From: Peribacillus simplex
Lineage (GTDB): Bacteria; Bacillota; Bacilli; Bacillales; DSM-1321
Length of the DNA: 64,000 nucleotides
Reading direction: 5' to 3'
Assembly: GCF_900156045.1 (NCBI RefSeq)
Contig: NZ_FTMX01000001.1
Span: 930,001 to 994,000, forward strand
This document shows, in pieces, positions 18,469 through 27,818 of this stretch. The notes beneath the pieces are model-generated. The model did not search any database. It was not told the origin of the DNA and saw only the letters and a list, made by a program, of their open reading frames with translations. The first letter of the stretch is position 1. Each line of letters starts with the position of its first letter. The position numbers were made by a program, and so were the translations under genes.

Positions 18469-19743
18469 ATGAAGGACATGTATCCCAAAAATGGCAGGGT
18501 CATTCTCCATGTAGACATGAATAGTTTCTATGCTTCGGTGGAAATGTCATATGATGCTTCATTAAAAGGCAAACCGCTTGCCATTGCAGGCAATGTTGAA
18601 GAGAGAAGGGGCATAATCGTCACCTGCAGCTATGAGGCGAGGAAGTTCGGGGTTAAAACGACCATGCCGATTTGGCAGGCGAAAAAACTATGTCCCCAAT
18701 TAGTTATTCAGAAACCGAATTTCGAGCGCTATCGAAAGGCATCACTGGCTATTTTCGATGTTTTAAGGCAATATACAGAGATGGTTGAACCGGTTTCGAT
18801 AGATGAGGGGTATCTGGATATTAGTGAATGCGCCGAATTGGGTTCGCCTTTAGATATAGCCAATAGCATTCAGGAAAGAATTTTTAATACGATGGATCTC
18901 CCTTGCAGCATCGGGATTGCCCCTAATAAATTTTTGGCCAAAACTGCTTCTGATATGAAGAAGCCAATGGGAATCACCGTGTTAAGGAAACGGGACATTT
19001 CGGAAAAGCTCTGGCCTTTACAAGTGGGCCAAATGCATGGCATCGGGGATAAGACCTCGGAAAAGCTTCAAACTATCGGGATAATGACGATCAGGGACCT
19101 TGCACACGCCAATGACAGTCAACTTAAACAGCTTCTAGGGATCAATGGCATCCGTTTGAAAGATAGGGCAAATGGAATCGATCCAAGGGTAGTGGATCCC
19201 GAAGCGATTTTTGAGCATAAGAGCATTGGGAACTCGACAACTCTTCCGCATGACACTACCAATCAAAAAGAACTGATCGGTGTATTGGATAAGCTTTCCG
19301 GGAAGGTAGCCGTCCGCTTGAGAAATAAACGCCTGCTTGGTCAAAAAATAGGTGTGACGATCCGTTACAAAGACCGCCGCACAATAACGAGAAGCAGAAC
19401 GGTTCCTAATCCGGTTTTTGAAAAAAAGGATATTTTGGATGAAGCTATCGATCTCTTTATGAAAAATTGGAATGGGGAAGGAATCAGGCTTCTTGGTGTC
19501 ACTGCCTATGATGTCATCGAAAAAGAGTCGGCCTTCAAGCAACTGGATATTTTCTCCTTTCAAGAGGATGCAGAAAAAGAACCTCTGTATGAGGCGATGG
19601 AACACTTGCAAAATAAGTACGGAGAAAATATTATTAAAAAGGGATTACCCTTGAAAAACCGTTCAATTGGAACAGACACTAGCTTCAGCAAAGATTTCTT
19701 TGGGCAATCCAGGAGGAATGATCCTCCATTTGACAAAGAATAG
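18469..19743 (+). CDS. dinB: DNA polymerase IV (DinB/PolY1, YqjH)
   Basis: A 424-residue Y-family translesion polymerase. Catalytic acids are D16 in HVDMNSFYAS and D112/E113 in PVSIDEGYLD; the SIGIAPNKFLAKTASDMKKP segment and helix-hairpin-helix region (MHGIGDKTSEKLQTIG) follow, with the little-finger domain after that. Near the C-terminus QLDIFSF resembles a beta-clamp-binding motif. The start ATG 18469 has AAGGATGTG about 10 bp upstream. No LexA box was seen upstream, in contrast to the second Y-family gene at 35086, which fits B. subtilis, where yqjH is not SOS-induced. It is followed after 42 bp by gndA. Confidence 0.93.
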   Translation: MKDMYPKNGRVILHVDMNSFYASVEMSYDASLKGKPLAIAGNVEERRGIIVTCSYEARKFGVKTTMPIWQAKKLCPQLVIQKPNFERYRKASLAIFDVLRQYTEMVEPVSIDEGYLDISECAELGSPLDIANSIQERIFNTMDLPCSIGIAPNKFLAKTASDMKKPMGITVLRKRDISEKLWPLQVGQMHGIGDKTSEKLQTIGIMTIRDLAHANDSQLKQLLGINGIRLKDRANGIDPRVVDPEAIFEHKSIGNSTTLPHDTTNQKELIGVLDKLSGKVAVRLRNKRLLGQKIGVTIRYKDRRTITRSRTVPNPVFEKKDILDEAIDLFMKNWNGEGIRLLGVTAYDVIEKESAFKQLDIFSFQEDAEKEPLYEAMEHLQNKYGENIIKKGLPLKNRSIGTDTSFSKDFFGQSRRNDPPFDKE

Positions 19744-19785
19744 CTTACAAGCTGTGTAAAGATATAGAGAAGGGAAAGATGAAGC

Positions 19786-21198
19786 ATGACAAAACAACAG
19801 ATTGGCGTTATCGGACTAGCCGTAATGGGCAAGAACCTTGCATTTAATATTGAAAGCAGGGGATATTCAATTTCCGTGTATAATCGCTCAGGATCAAAAA
19901 CGGACGAAATGATGAAGGAAGCGGAAGGCAAAAACGTAACACCTGCTTATACGCTTGAAGAATTCGTCAATTCTTTGGAAACGCCGCGTAAAATTTTATT
20001 GATGGTTAAAGCCGGAGCGGCAACAGATGCAACGATCGAGCAATTAAAACCGTTACTTGAAAAAGGTGATATCGTTATTGATGGGGGGAATACCTTCTTC
20101 AAGGACACTCAGCGCCGCAATGAGGAATTAAGCAAGCTTGGCATCCATTTCATCGGTACAGGCGTGTCAGGAGGGGAAGAAGGAGCTCTGACAGGTCCAT
20201 CCATCATGCCTGGAGGTCAAAAAGAAGCATATGAACTTGTTGCACCGATCTTGAAGGATATATCAGCTAAGGTCGATGGTGATGCTTGCTGTACATATAT
20301 CGGACCGGATGGTGCAGGTCATTATGTTAAAATGGTACATAACGGTATTGAATATGGGGACATGCAATTGATTTCGGAATCTTATTTCCTTCTGAAAAAT
20401 CTCCTTGGACTATCTGCTGAAGAATTCCATGAAGTCTTTACTGAATGGAATGAAGGGGAACTTGATAGCTATTTAATTGAAATCACTGCTGATATTTTCA
20501 AAAAATATGATGAAGAAACCGGCAAGCCGATGGTCGATGTCATTTTAGATAAAGCTGGCCAAAAAGGTACAGGGAAATGGACTAGTCAAAGTGCGCTTGA
20601 TCTTGGTGTTCCGCTTCCAATCATTACGGAGTCCGTGTTTGCCCGGTTTATTTCAGCAATCAAGGACGAGCGTGTTGAAGCGAGTAAAATCCTTCGTGGT
20701 CCAAAAGCGGAATCATTTACAGGCGACAAAAAGGCTTTGATTGAAAATATCCGTAAAGCACTTTATATGAGCAAAATCTGTTCATATGCACAAGGCTTTG
20801 CACAAATGAAAGCAGCTTCAGAAGAAAATGACTGGAACTTGCAATATGGGGAAATCGCGATGATTTTCCGTGGCGGCTGTATCATTCGTGCACAATTCCT
20901 CCAAAAAATAAAGGAAGCGTACGATCGTGAAGCGAACTTGAACAACCTTCTTCTAGATCCATACTTCCAAGGGATCGTCGAAAGCTATCAAGGAGCTTTA
21001 CGTGAGGTAGTGTCAACGGCTGTGATGAACGGAATCCCGGTTCCTTGCTTGTCATCAGCACTTGCCTATTTCGACAGCTATCGCACAGAAACGCTGCCAG
21101 CAAACCTGATTCAAGCTCAACGTGACTATTTTGGAGCTCATACTTATCAACGCATTGATAAAGAAGGAACGTTCCATACCGAATGGATGGAAAAATAA
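19786..21198 (+). CDS. gndA: 6-phosphogluconate dehydrogenase (decarboxylating)
   Basis: A 470-residue enzyme of the oxidative pentose-phosphate pathway that converts 6-phosphogluconate to ribulose-5-phosphate with NADP. The nucleotide-binding start is [14 protein letters not shown], the substrate motif [20 protein letters not shown], and the catalytic K and H lie in [16 protein letters not shown]. The length is that of the dimeric short-chain form. The neighbouring zwf gene on the opposite strand encodes the first enzyme of the same branch, so the pair is convergent with two small genes in between, as in B. subtilis for gndA/zwf. A hairpin terminator follows. Confidence 0.97.
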   Translation: MTKQQIGVIGLAVMGKNLAFNIESRGYSISVYNRSGSKTDEMMKEAEGKNVTPAYTLEEFVNSLETPRKILLMVKAGAATDATIEQLKPLLEKGDIVIDGGNTFFKDTQRRNEELSKLGIHFIGTGVSGGEEGALTGPSIMPGGQKEAYELVAPILKDISAKVDGDACCTYIGPDGAGHYVKMVHNGIEYGDMQLISESYFLLKNLLGLSAEEFHEVFTEWNEGELDSYLIEITADIFKKYDEETGKPMVDVILDKAGQKGTGKWTSQSALDLGVPLPIITESVFARFISAIKDERVEASKILRGPKAESFTGDKKALIENIRKALYMSKICSYAQGFAQMKAASEENDWNLQYGEIAMIFRGGCIIRAQFLQKIKEAYDREANLNNLLLDPYFQGIVESYQGALREVVSTAVMNGIPVPCLSSALAYFDSYRTETLPANLIQAQRDYFGAHTYQRIDKEGTFHTEWMEK

Positions 21199-21205
21199 AA
21201 AGTTC

Positions 21206-21247
21206 AAGCCGGCTTAAAAGGGGATTCCCTTTTATACTGGCTTTTTT
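21206..21247 (+). terminator. Terminator of gndA
   Basis: AAGCCGGCTTA (from 21206) pairs imperfectly with TACTGGCTT (ending about 21243), with an inner AAAAGGGG/CCCTTTT stem and a T-run. Confidence 0.8.
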
Positions 21248-21290
21248 GGTTGTAATATTCATCATGTTAAGAACCTCGAATGCACAGAAA

Positions 21291-21323
21291 AAAGAGGGCG
21301 CTTCTATGCGTCCTCTTTTTTTT
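21291..21323. terminator. Bidirectional terminator downstream of the 57-residue minus-strand gene
   Basis: AAAGAGGGCG (21291-21300) pairs with CGTCCTCTTT (21309-21318) with one G-U pair; A-run and T-run on either side serve both strands. Confidence 0.75.
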
Positions 21324-21324
21324 A

Positions 21325-21498
21325 CTATCTTCGATGCTCTACAAGGTCAATGACCCCTAATACAACATGTGCCAAACCGAAACCAAAAACCGTATTAGCT
21401 ACCATTTTGTTTGAGCCCCGGGTCTGCTTCATTGCATAACCCGCAGCTGTCACGGCTGTGCCCAACGCTGTTGGAATTAATCCTTCACGAATGTCCAT
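21325..21498 (-). CDS. Small conserved-looking protein of unknown function (57 aa)
   Basis: A 57-residue frame starting MDIREGLIPTALGTAV and ending GVIDLVEHRR. It has two modestly hydrophobic glycine/alanine-rich stretches (about 8-22 and 34-50), which suggests a membrane-associated hairpin. GGAGGG lies 9 bp upstream of the ATG and a terminator lies 2 bp after the stop, so it looks like a real monocistronic gene. I do not recognise the family. It sits between gndA and zwf, convergent with gndA, but nothing shows a metabolic link. Confidence 0.7.
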   Translation of the reverse strand: MDIREGLIPTALGTAVTAAGYAMKQTRGSNKMVANTVFGFGLAHVVLGVIDLVEHRR

Positions 21499-21792
21499 AA
21501 GTTTAATCCCTCCACACCGAAGTTAGTGGTGCCGTCCTCTGGCACCTTTTCTAGTGTAACCTTAGCAAGGACTTAGCATTCTTTTTCCATGAGGGTAAAA
21601 ATGGTGAAAATGAACTAGTTGTAAATAGTTCCAATTAATTTACCTTTTTTAGGAAAATCGTAGTATGATGTATGTCATTCATCCTTGCTTTTTAGGTTTA
21701 AACACCTGCGGAAAAAGGAATATGGACATTGAAAGAGTTGGACGGACCGTAGGATACAGTAGGCAGAAAGAAGAGAGAAGGAGCGGAGACTT

Positions 21793-21954
21793 ATGTTCAT
21801 CACCTGGTGGGCTGTAGCCATTTTTTTATTTTTCATCGCCTTGGAATCTGGTGTTTCCTTTTGGCTTAATTCAGAAATAGAGGAAGAAATGTCTAAGCCC
21901 AAAGAAATGTTTCATATTATCCGGAATAAATTGCTGAGAAAGAGTGTTTCATGA
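21793..21954 (+). CDS. Small membrane protein of unknown function (53 aa)
   Basis: A 53-residue frame with one N-terminal hydrophobic helix (WWAVAIFLFFIALESGVSF) and a charged tail (NSEIEEEMSKPKE, ending RNKLLRKSVS). AGAAGGAG (21777-21784) gives a good ribosome site 8 bp before ATG 21793, and a very strong terminator begins right at the stop. No family is recognised. The gene lies in the gap before convergent zwf. Confidence 0.65.
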   Translation: MFITWWAVAIFLFFIALESGVSFWLNSEIEEEMSKPKEMFHIIRNKLLRKSVS

Positions 21955-21955
21955 A

Positions 21956-21995
21956 TGAAGAAGGGATGCAGATTCAAATCTGCATCCCTTCTTCA
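21956..21995. terminator. Strong bidirectional terminator between the 53-aa gene and zwf
   Basis: A perfect 17-bp stem (21956-21972 with 21979-21995) containing AGAAGGGATGCAGA, 6-nt loop. It lies just before the zwf stop codon and serves both convergent genes. Confidence 0.85.
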
Positions 21996-21997
21996 TT

Positions 21998-23497
21998 TCA
22001 ATCAACATCATTTTCGTTATTCTTGATTTCCCACCAAATATGCCCATCCTCTGCGAGGAGTTCATCGGATGCCAGCGGACCTGTGGATCCCGCTTCATAG
22101 TTAGGGAAAGACTCTTCCTTTGTATTTTCCCATGCATTGGAAATGGTATCGACGAACTTCCATGATAGGGCAACCTCGTCCCAGTGCGTAAAGTTTGTAG
22201 CATCCCCGCGCATGCTGTCAAACAATAGCTTTTCATAAGCCTCGGGAGAATTGATGTGTTCGATCCCTTTGTTGGAGACGGTAAGCTTCACTGGCTTTGT
22301 ATTGGATGTCGTCCCAGATTTCTTAACATTTAAGTACAGTGTGATACCTTCGTCAGGCTGGATATGGATAACGAGAAGATTCGGGTTCAGCGTTTCTTCC
22401 GTTTTATAATACAGATTCATCGGGATATCTTTGAATTGAACGACGATATTCGTTGATTTGACATCCATCCTCTTTCCGGTACGGATATAAAAAGGAACAC
22501 CGGCCCAACGGAAGTTATCAATCATCAATTTACCCGCCACATAGGTCTCTGTGTTGGATTCGGGATCTACGTTATGTTCATTGCGGTAGGCTGGAAGTGT
22601 TTGATCGGCTATCGTTCCTTCACCATATTGGCCACGGACGAAGTATTGATTGACTTCTTCCACTTTCATTGGTCGAAGTGAGCGCAATGCCCGCACTTTT
22701 TCGCTTCGGATCTCTTCTGTCGTCAAAGCGATCGGGGGTTCCATGGCAAGCAAGGCTACCATTTGCAGCAGATGGTTTTGGACCATATCCCTTAGGGCAC
22801 CGCTGGTTTCATAATAACGCCCACGTTCTTCAACGCCAAGTGTTTCGCTTGAAGTAACCTGGATATTGGATATATATCTGTTATTCCAAAGCGGCTCGAA
22901 TAGGGCATTTGAAAAACGTATGACCTCAATATTTTGTACCATTTCTTTACCTAAATAATGATCGATACGATAGATTTCATCTTCGGCGAATGCAGTTCGA
23001 ATCTGCTCATTCAATTTTTGTGCTGTTTCGAAACTGTGTCCAAATGGCTTTTCTATGACAAGGCGCTTATATCCATTCGTATCGGTCAGGCCTTGAGCTT
23101 TAATCTGTTCGGCAATCGTTCCGAAAAACTCGGGTGCCATCGCCAAGTAGAAGATCCGGTTTCCTTCTAATTGATATTGTCCGTCCAATTTTTCGGCAAT
23201 GTCTTTTAACTGCAGGTATGATTCCGAACTGGAGACATCATGGGAGTGATAATGGAAATGGGAAATGAATTCGTCGACCTTTTCTTCCGCATGTCCGAAC
23301 GTAAGTATGGAATCCTTTACACTTGTCTGGAACTCCTCGTTCGTCAGGGGCCTCCTGGCTACTCCAACGACGGCGAACTTATTGATTTTCTCTTTTTGAA
23401 ATAGTCGATATATGGAAGGAAACAATTTCCTTTTCGCTAAATCTCCGGTAGCACCAAAAATCATGATCAATGCTGTGGGTTTATTATTTTCTGTCAT
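21998..23497 (-). CDS. zwf: Glucose-6-phosphate 1-dehydrogenase
   Basis: A 499-residue enzyme of the oxidative pentose-phosphate pathway that oxidises glucose-6-phosphate to 6-phosphogluconolactone with NADP. The Rossmann motif is FGATGDLAKRKLFP, and the substrate and active-site motif is RIDHYLGKEMVQN, with the catalytic His usually located in the later NHLLQM segment. The ATG is the first codon after a GAGGTTTTAAC ribosome site. Its product is the substrate path for GndA, encoded 0.8 kb away on the other strand. Confidence 0.97.
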   Translation of the reverse strand: MTENNKPTALIMIFGATGDLAKRKLFPSIYRLFQKEKINKFAVVGVARRPLTNEEFQTSVKDSILTFGHAEEKVDEFISHFHYHSHDVSSSESYLQLKDIAEKLDGQYQLEGNRIFYLAMAPEFFGTIAEQIKAQGLTDTNGYKRLVIEKPFGHSFETAQKLNEQIRTAFAEDEIYRIDHYLGKEMVQNIEVIRFSNALFEPLWNNRYISNIQVTSSETLGVEERGRYYETSGALRDMVQNHLLQMVALLAMEPPIALTTEEIRSEKVRALRSLRPMKVEEVNQYFVRGQYGEGTIADQTLPAYRNEHNVDPESNTETYVAGKLMIDNFRWAGVPFYIRTGKRMDVKSTNIVVQFKDIPMNLYYKTEETLNPNLLVIHIQPDEGITLYLNVKKSGTTSNTKPVKLTVSNKGIEHINSPEAYEKLLFDSMRGDATNFTHWDEVALSWKFVDTISNAWENTKEESFPNYEAGSTGPLASDELLAEDGHIWWEIKNNENDVD

Positions 23498-23726
23498 GTT
23501 AAAACCTCAACTTTCCGTTAAATCTGTCTATAAAGTTGGAATTCCCGTATGTGTACCAATTTCTAATTTTACGTTTAGCTTTCCCTCAAAGCAATCAATT
23601 TGCGCATATTTTCTCATATTTCATTAAAAGTTTAATTTGGTTTCGGTTTTAATGGGCTATAAATGAAAGAGCACCTTGGTTATGCTATAGTTAAGTAATA
23701 AAGTATTTGCAACGGAGGTAGTATGA

Positions 23727-24668
23727 GTGGATTTCGTTTTATTGGGTACAGGCGCTGGCGTTCCGGCTAAAGCGCGTAATGTGACATCAATCGCCCTTCA
23801 ATTATTGGAAGAACGAGGGACGGTTTGGTTATTCGATTGTGGGGAAGCAACACAGCATCAAATATTAAAAACGGCGGTCAAGCCGCGAAAGGTTGAAAAG
23901 ATTTTCATCACCCATTTACATGGTGACCACATCTTCGGACTGCCTGGATTTTTAAGCAGCAGATCTTTTCAGGGCGGTGTGGATAAATTGACCGTATATG
24001 GTCCACAAGGAATAGATGCATTTATTAAGACGAGCTTACAGGTGAGTGGAACTCATTTAAAATATCCCTTGGAAATCATCGAAATAGAAGAAGGCGCAGT
24101 GTTTGAGGACGAACAATTCACAGTGACGGCCATGTCGCTTGATCATGGCATTTACAGCATCGGTTACAGGATTGTTGAAAAAGATCGTCCGGGAAGCCTG
24201 CTTGTCGACCGGCTGCGGTCTGAAGGTGTGAAGCCGGGGCCTCTTTTTAAAGCATTGAAAAATGGACAAACGGTCTGTCTCGAAGATGGCCGTGTCTTAA
24301 ATGGGAAGGACTATCTCAGTGCACCGCAAAAAGGACGGATCATCACGATTCTTGGTGATACAAGAATGTGCAGCAATGCGCTCATTCTTGCTGAATCGGC
24401 GGATTACCTTGTTCATGAAGCTACATTTTCAGCGGAAGAATCCGAAATGGCATCAGCCTATTATCATTCGACCACCGTTCAGGCTGCAGAAACGGCATTG
24501 AAAGCGGGAGCTAAGAATCTAATCCTTACGCATATCAGCTCACGGTATACTCCGGAGGATGCTGAGAGGCTAAAAGAGGAAAGCAAAGCGATCTTTGCAA
24601 ACACGATTATGGGTGAAGATCTGATGGCAATTAAAGTTCCTTTGTATTCAGAGGAATCGGGCAGCTGA
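23727..24668 (+). CDS. rnz: Ribonuclease Z
   Basis: A 313-residue metallo-beta-lactamase-fold tRNA 3'-processing endonuclease. The zinc-binding [13 protein letters not shown] motif is present, with further ligands in SLDHGI (after the flexible exosite arm region), LGDTR and [10 protein letters not shown]. The start is GTG 23727 with GGAGGT 7 bp upstream; an ATG at 23723 is out of frame. The position after zwf is the B. subtilis order. It removes 3' trailers from tRNA precursors that lack an encoded CCA. Confidence 0.95.
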   Translation: MDFVLLGTGAGVPAKARNVTSIALQLLEERGTVWLFDCGEATQHQILKTAVKPRKVEKIFITHLHGDHIFGLPGFLSSRSFQGGVDKLTVYGPQGIDAFIKTSLQVSGTHLKYPLEIIEIEEGAVFEDEQFTVTAMSLDHGIYSIGYRIVEKDRPGSLLVDRLRSEGVKPGPLFKALKNGQTVCLEDGRVLNGKDYLSAPQKGRIITILGDTRMCSNALILAESADYLVHEATFSAEESEMASAYYHSTTVQAAETALKAGAKNLILTHISSRYTPEDAERLKEESKAIFANTIMGEDLMAIKVPLYSEESGS

Positions 24669-24731
24669 AATCAAAGTCAATGTTTGATATAATTAATCAA
24701 TTGTTCATTGGATATTTAAAGGAGTGTAAAT

Positions 24732-25550
24732 ATGACTGATAAAAGTGACCTACATACTAAAGCAATGGATTTTCTCCTAAAAACAAGCCGGACTTTTTTC
24801 ATTCCAATCAGCTATCTTCCAAAGGGTTTGCAAGAAGCTATTGGAGCTGCGTACCTTTGCATGCGCGCCATCGATGAGATCGAGGATCACCCGGGTCTTC
24901 CTGCAGCTAATAAGGTTTCCCTTTTAAAGGCTCTTAGTGAGATGCTTGATGCGGATTTCAGGGAAGAAGATCTTCAATCGTTATTTGAACCATATAAGGA
25001 TGATCTTCCCGAGGTGACCCTGTTTCTTTCGGACTGGATTGAATTTTGTCCTCCCGGTGCAAAAGGCAAAGTCTTGGAATCTACAAAGGAAATGGCCGAA
25101 GGCATGGCAAAATGGGTTACTTTGGACTGGCAAATCCATAATGAAGAGGAACTCGATGATTACACATATTATGTTGCAGGTTTAGTGGGGGTCATGCTGT
25201 CTGATATGTGGAACTGGTACGATGGAACCGAAACGGATCGCGAGCTTGCCATCGCATTTGGCCGTGGACTCCAAACGGTCAATATCCTGCGTAACCGTGA
25301 GGAAGATGCAGAGCGCGGTGTGAATTTTTATCCGGATGGCTGGGGTTTCGACGAGATGCTTGCCCATACGGAACATAATCTTGCATTAGCCGATGCATAC
25401 ATTGGAGAGATTGAAACGAAAGAAATCATCCAATTCTGCAAAATACCCTTGGAATTGGCAAAAGCCACATTGAAAGCCCTCAAAGAAGGCAAAGAAAAAA
25501 TCGATCGAACTACAGTTACCGAAATTGTCAGCCAGGTTGTCGAACACTGA
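24732..25550 (+). CDS. yisP: YisP-like squalene/phytoene synthase-family protein
   Basis: A 272-residue all-helical prenyl-diphosphate-binding protein. The first Asp-rich motif is intact (RAIDEIEDHPG), but the second, normally NxxxD-type with an Asp after NILR, reads NILRNREEDAERG. B. subtilis YisP has a similar defect and is reported to act as a farnesyl diphosphate phosphatase making farnesol, not as a squalene synthase. The same activity is therefore the best guess, inferred from this one feature. AAAGGAG precedes ATG 24732. In B. subtilis yisP lies elsewhere, so its position after rnz is a rearrangement. Confidence 0.8.
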   Translation: MTDKSDLHTKAMDFLLKTSRTFFIPISYLPKGLQEAIGAAYLCMRAIDEIEDHPGLPAANKVSLLKALSEMLDADFREEDLQSLFEPYKDDLPEVTLFLSDWIEFCPPGAKGKVLESTKEMAEGMAKWVTLDWQIHNEEELDDYTYYVAGLVGVMLSDMWNWYDGTETDRELAIAFGRGLQTVNILRNREEDAERGVNFYPDGWGFDEMLAHTEHNLALADAYIGEIETKEIIQFCKIPLELAKATLKALKEGKEKIDRTTVTEIVSQVVEH

Positions 25551-25557
25551 TTTTTCA

Positions 25558-25604
25558 TAAAGCTGCTGTGAAAGTTACCATACCTTTCACAGCAGCTTTT
25601 TTTT
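25558..25604 (+). terminator. Terminator of yisP
   Basis: A 16-bp stem AAAGCTGCTGTGAAAG (about 25559-25574) pairs with CTTTCACAGCAGCTTT (25585-25600), followed by Ts. Confidence 0.92.
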
Positions 25605-25652
25605 ATGTTTTACATCCAGAACTCAAAAAATTCTAAAAAGTTAAAAAATATA

Positions 25653-25682
25653 TTGGAATAATTGGGACTAAACGATTATAAT
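25653..25682 (+). promoter_or_regulatory. Candidate sigma-A promoter of the ABC transporter operon
   Basis: TTGGAA (25653-25658), an 18-bp spacer and TATAAT (25677-25682), 76 bp before the binding-protein start. No T-box or other riboswitch was recognised between. Confidence 0.5.
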
Positions 25683-25758
25683 TTAGGAAATAAAAGCGAA
25701 AAAGTTGACGTCGCTAGAAAAAACCTAATCTTAAATAAGAAAAAAGCGGGGGGAAAAT

Positions 25759-26754
25759 ATGAAAAAGAAATTATATTCAACTGCAGCTATGACATTGGTC
25801 GCAGGGTTATTATTGGCTGGCTGTGGAAATGACAAGGAAAAAGATACGGCAAAGGATGAAAGCAAAAAGGATACCTTCAACATTGGGGTAACACAAATCG
25901 TTCAGCATGATTCGCTGGATCAGGCTTATGAAGGATTCCAGGCGGCATTGAAGGATAGTGACATCAATGCCAAATATGATTTGCAAATTGCACAGGGTGA
26001 CCAAAATAACAGTCAAACGATTGCCAATAACTTTGTTGGGGATAAAGTGGACTTAATCTTTGCCAATTCTACTCCTAGTGCCCTTAGCGCTTTGAATGCG
26101 ACAAAGGATATACCAATCGTTTTTACCTCGGTAACCGATCCTGTAGCGGCGGAGCTTGTTACATCTTTGGATAAGCCAGGCGGAAATGTGACGGGTACGA
26201 CGGATTCCCATCCTGAGGCCATTGCCAAATCAATGAAATTCCTGGCAGAAGAACTTGGCGCCAAGACAATTGGGACCGTTTATAATACAGGGGAGCAAAA
26301 TTCCGTTGTCCAAATAAAAAACGTGAAAGCGGAAGCGAAAAAAGCTGGATTGAAAGTCGTGGAAGCATCCGTCTCCACTTCAGCCGAGGTTAAACAGGCA
26401 ACGGAATCATTAATCGGAAAAGCCGATGCTTTCTATATCATTACTGATAATACCGTTGTCTCTGCACTTGAATCGGTCATTTCGGTGGCAAATGATAAAG
26501 ATATTCCATTGTTTGTTGGTGAGCTTGATTCCGTGAATGCTGGTGGTTTTGCAGCATATGGCTTCAGTTACTATGATATTGGTTATGAAGCGGGGCAAAA
26601 AGCGGTTGAAATCTTGAAGGATGGCAAAAAGCCTGGAGATATCGCAGTTCAATATCCACAAAAACTGAAATTGGTCATCAATGAAAAGGCAGCAAAAGAT
26701 ATGGGTGTTGAAATAAAAGAAGAATGGAAAGCAGATGCTGAGTTTGTAAAATAA
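25759..26754 (+). CDS. ABC transporter substrate-binding lipoprotein (PF04392-type, TrpX-like)
   Basis: A 331-residue lipoprotein: signal peptide MKKKLYSTAAMTLVAGLLLAGC with lipobox LAGC. The domain shows features of the ABC_sub_bind family: FNIGVTQIVQHDSLDQAY, then VDLIFANSTPSALSAL, VFTSVTDPVAAELV, GGNVTGTTDSHP and a QYPQKLKLVIN end. Related three-gene operons in streptococci are called trpXYZ for inferred tryptophan transport, but the substrate here is not established. The permease follows after 32 bp. Its ribosome site is GCGGGGGG before ATG 25759. Confidence 0.82.
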   Translation: MKKKLYSTAAMTLVAGLLLAGCGNDKEKDTAKDESKKDTFNIGVTQIVQHDSLDQAYEGFQAALKDSDINAKYDLQIAQGDQNNSQTIANNFVGDKVDLIFANSTPSALSALNATKDIPIVFTSVTDPVAAELVTSLDKPGGNVTGTTDSHPEAIAKSMKFLAEELGAKTIGTVYNTGEQNSVVQIKNVKAEAKKAGLKVVEASVSTSAEVKQATESLIGKADAFYIITDNTVVSALESVISVANDKDIPLFVGELDSVNAGGFAAYGFSYYDIGYEAGQKAVEILKDGKKPGDIAVQYPQKLKLVINEKAAKDMGVEIKEEWKADAEFVK

Positions 26755-26786
26755 ACTCTGCTTTTGTTCGGGGAAGGAAGAAAAAA

Positions 26787-27818
26787 ATGTTCTCAGCTTT
26801 ATTCAACTCTTTTGAGTCGGGAATGATTTATGCAATCATGGCACTAGGTGTCTATTTAACATTCAGGATCCTCGACTTCCCGGATATGACAGTGGAAGGC
26901 AGTTTTGTGACGGGGGCCTCTGTGGCCGCCATTATGATCGTTAACGGTTTCTCGCCAGTCATGGCCACGTTTTGTGCCATGGTGGCAGGTTTCATCGCTG
27001 GGACAATAACGGGATTCCTGCATACGAAAGGAAAAATCAATCCACTTCTCGCAGGTATCTTAATGATGATTGCACTCTATTCCATCAATTTAAGGATCAT
27101 GGGTGCATCTAACATTCCGTTGCTTTCTCAAACGACCATTATCACGAATATCCAGGATGTTTGGGCTAAAACTGGCATGGACAATATGTTGAATGGTCTT
27201 TTATCGATTGTGGGACTTGGTGATAGCTTACCAAAAACGTGGGCCATACTAATTGTTATGTTGGTTGTGGCTTTAATCATTCAAGCTGGAATGTCAGCTT
27301 TTTTAAAAACGGAAATCGGTCTTGCTTTACGTGCGACGGGTGATAATGAAGCAATGGTCAAGAGCTTTTCCGCCCATACAGGAAACATGAAGATCCTGGG
27401 ACTTGCGATTGGAAATGCACTTGTGGCTTTCTCGGGATCCTTGGTTGCCCAATATAACGGGTTTAGCGATATTGGAATGGGGATTGGAATCATCGTCATC
27501 GGATTGGCATCCGTTATAATAGGCGAAGCATTATTTGGCTCAAAAACGATTGCACGTGCGACCCTTGCGGTCATTGGAGGAGCGATCATTTACCGAATCG
27601 TCGTAACTTTGGCACTTCGCGTAGAATTTCTTGAAACAGGTGATGTTAAATTAATTACGGCACTTATTGTGGTAGGGGCACTTGTCATTCCGAAAATTAC
27701 CGATAAACAAAAAGAGAAAAGCCGAAAGAAAAGGCGTCTCAAAGAAATACAGATGCGCCATGGCGGGACTTTATCGAAAGGGGGAGAAGGATATGCTTCA
27801 GTTAAATCAGATTTATAA
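26787..27818 (+). CDS. ABC transporter permease (BPD_transp_2 family)
   Basis: A 343-residue membrane protein with about eight or nine hydrophobic segments, of the LivH/RbsC-like permease family (LGVYLTFRILDFPDMTVEGSF near the start, EIGLALRATGDNEAMVKS in the cytoplasmic EAA-like loop, then IVIGLASVIIGEALFGSKT). Only one permease is present, so the channel is probably a homodimer. The tail after residue 305 is highly basic (KQKEKSRKKRRLKE). It overlaps the following ATPase gene by 26 bp. Confidence 0.85.
   Translation: MFSALFNSFESGMIYAIMALGVYLTFRILDFPDMTVEGSFVTGASVAAIMIVNGFSPVMATFCAMVAGFIAGTITGFLHTKGKINPLLAGILMMIALYSINLRIMGASNIPLLSQTTIITNIQDVWAKTGMDNMLNGLLSIVGLGDSLPKTWAILIVMLVVALIIQAGMSAFLKTEIGLALRATGDNEAMVKSFSAHTGNMKILGLAIGNALVAFSGSLVAQYNGFSDIGMGIGIIVIGLASVIIGEALFGSKTIARATLAVIGGAIIYRIVVTLALRVEFLETGDVKLITALIVVGALVIPKITDKQKEKSRKKRRLKEIQMRHGGTLSKGGEGYASVKSDL

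Noticed and set aside
19135-19611. 158-codon open frame on the minus strand inside dinB
   Set aside because: It lies fully antisense to a well-supported polymerase gene, has no ribosome site and its translation has no domain features.
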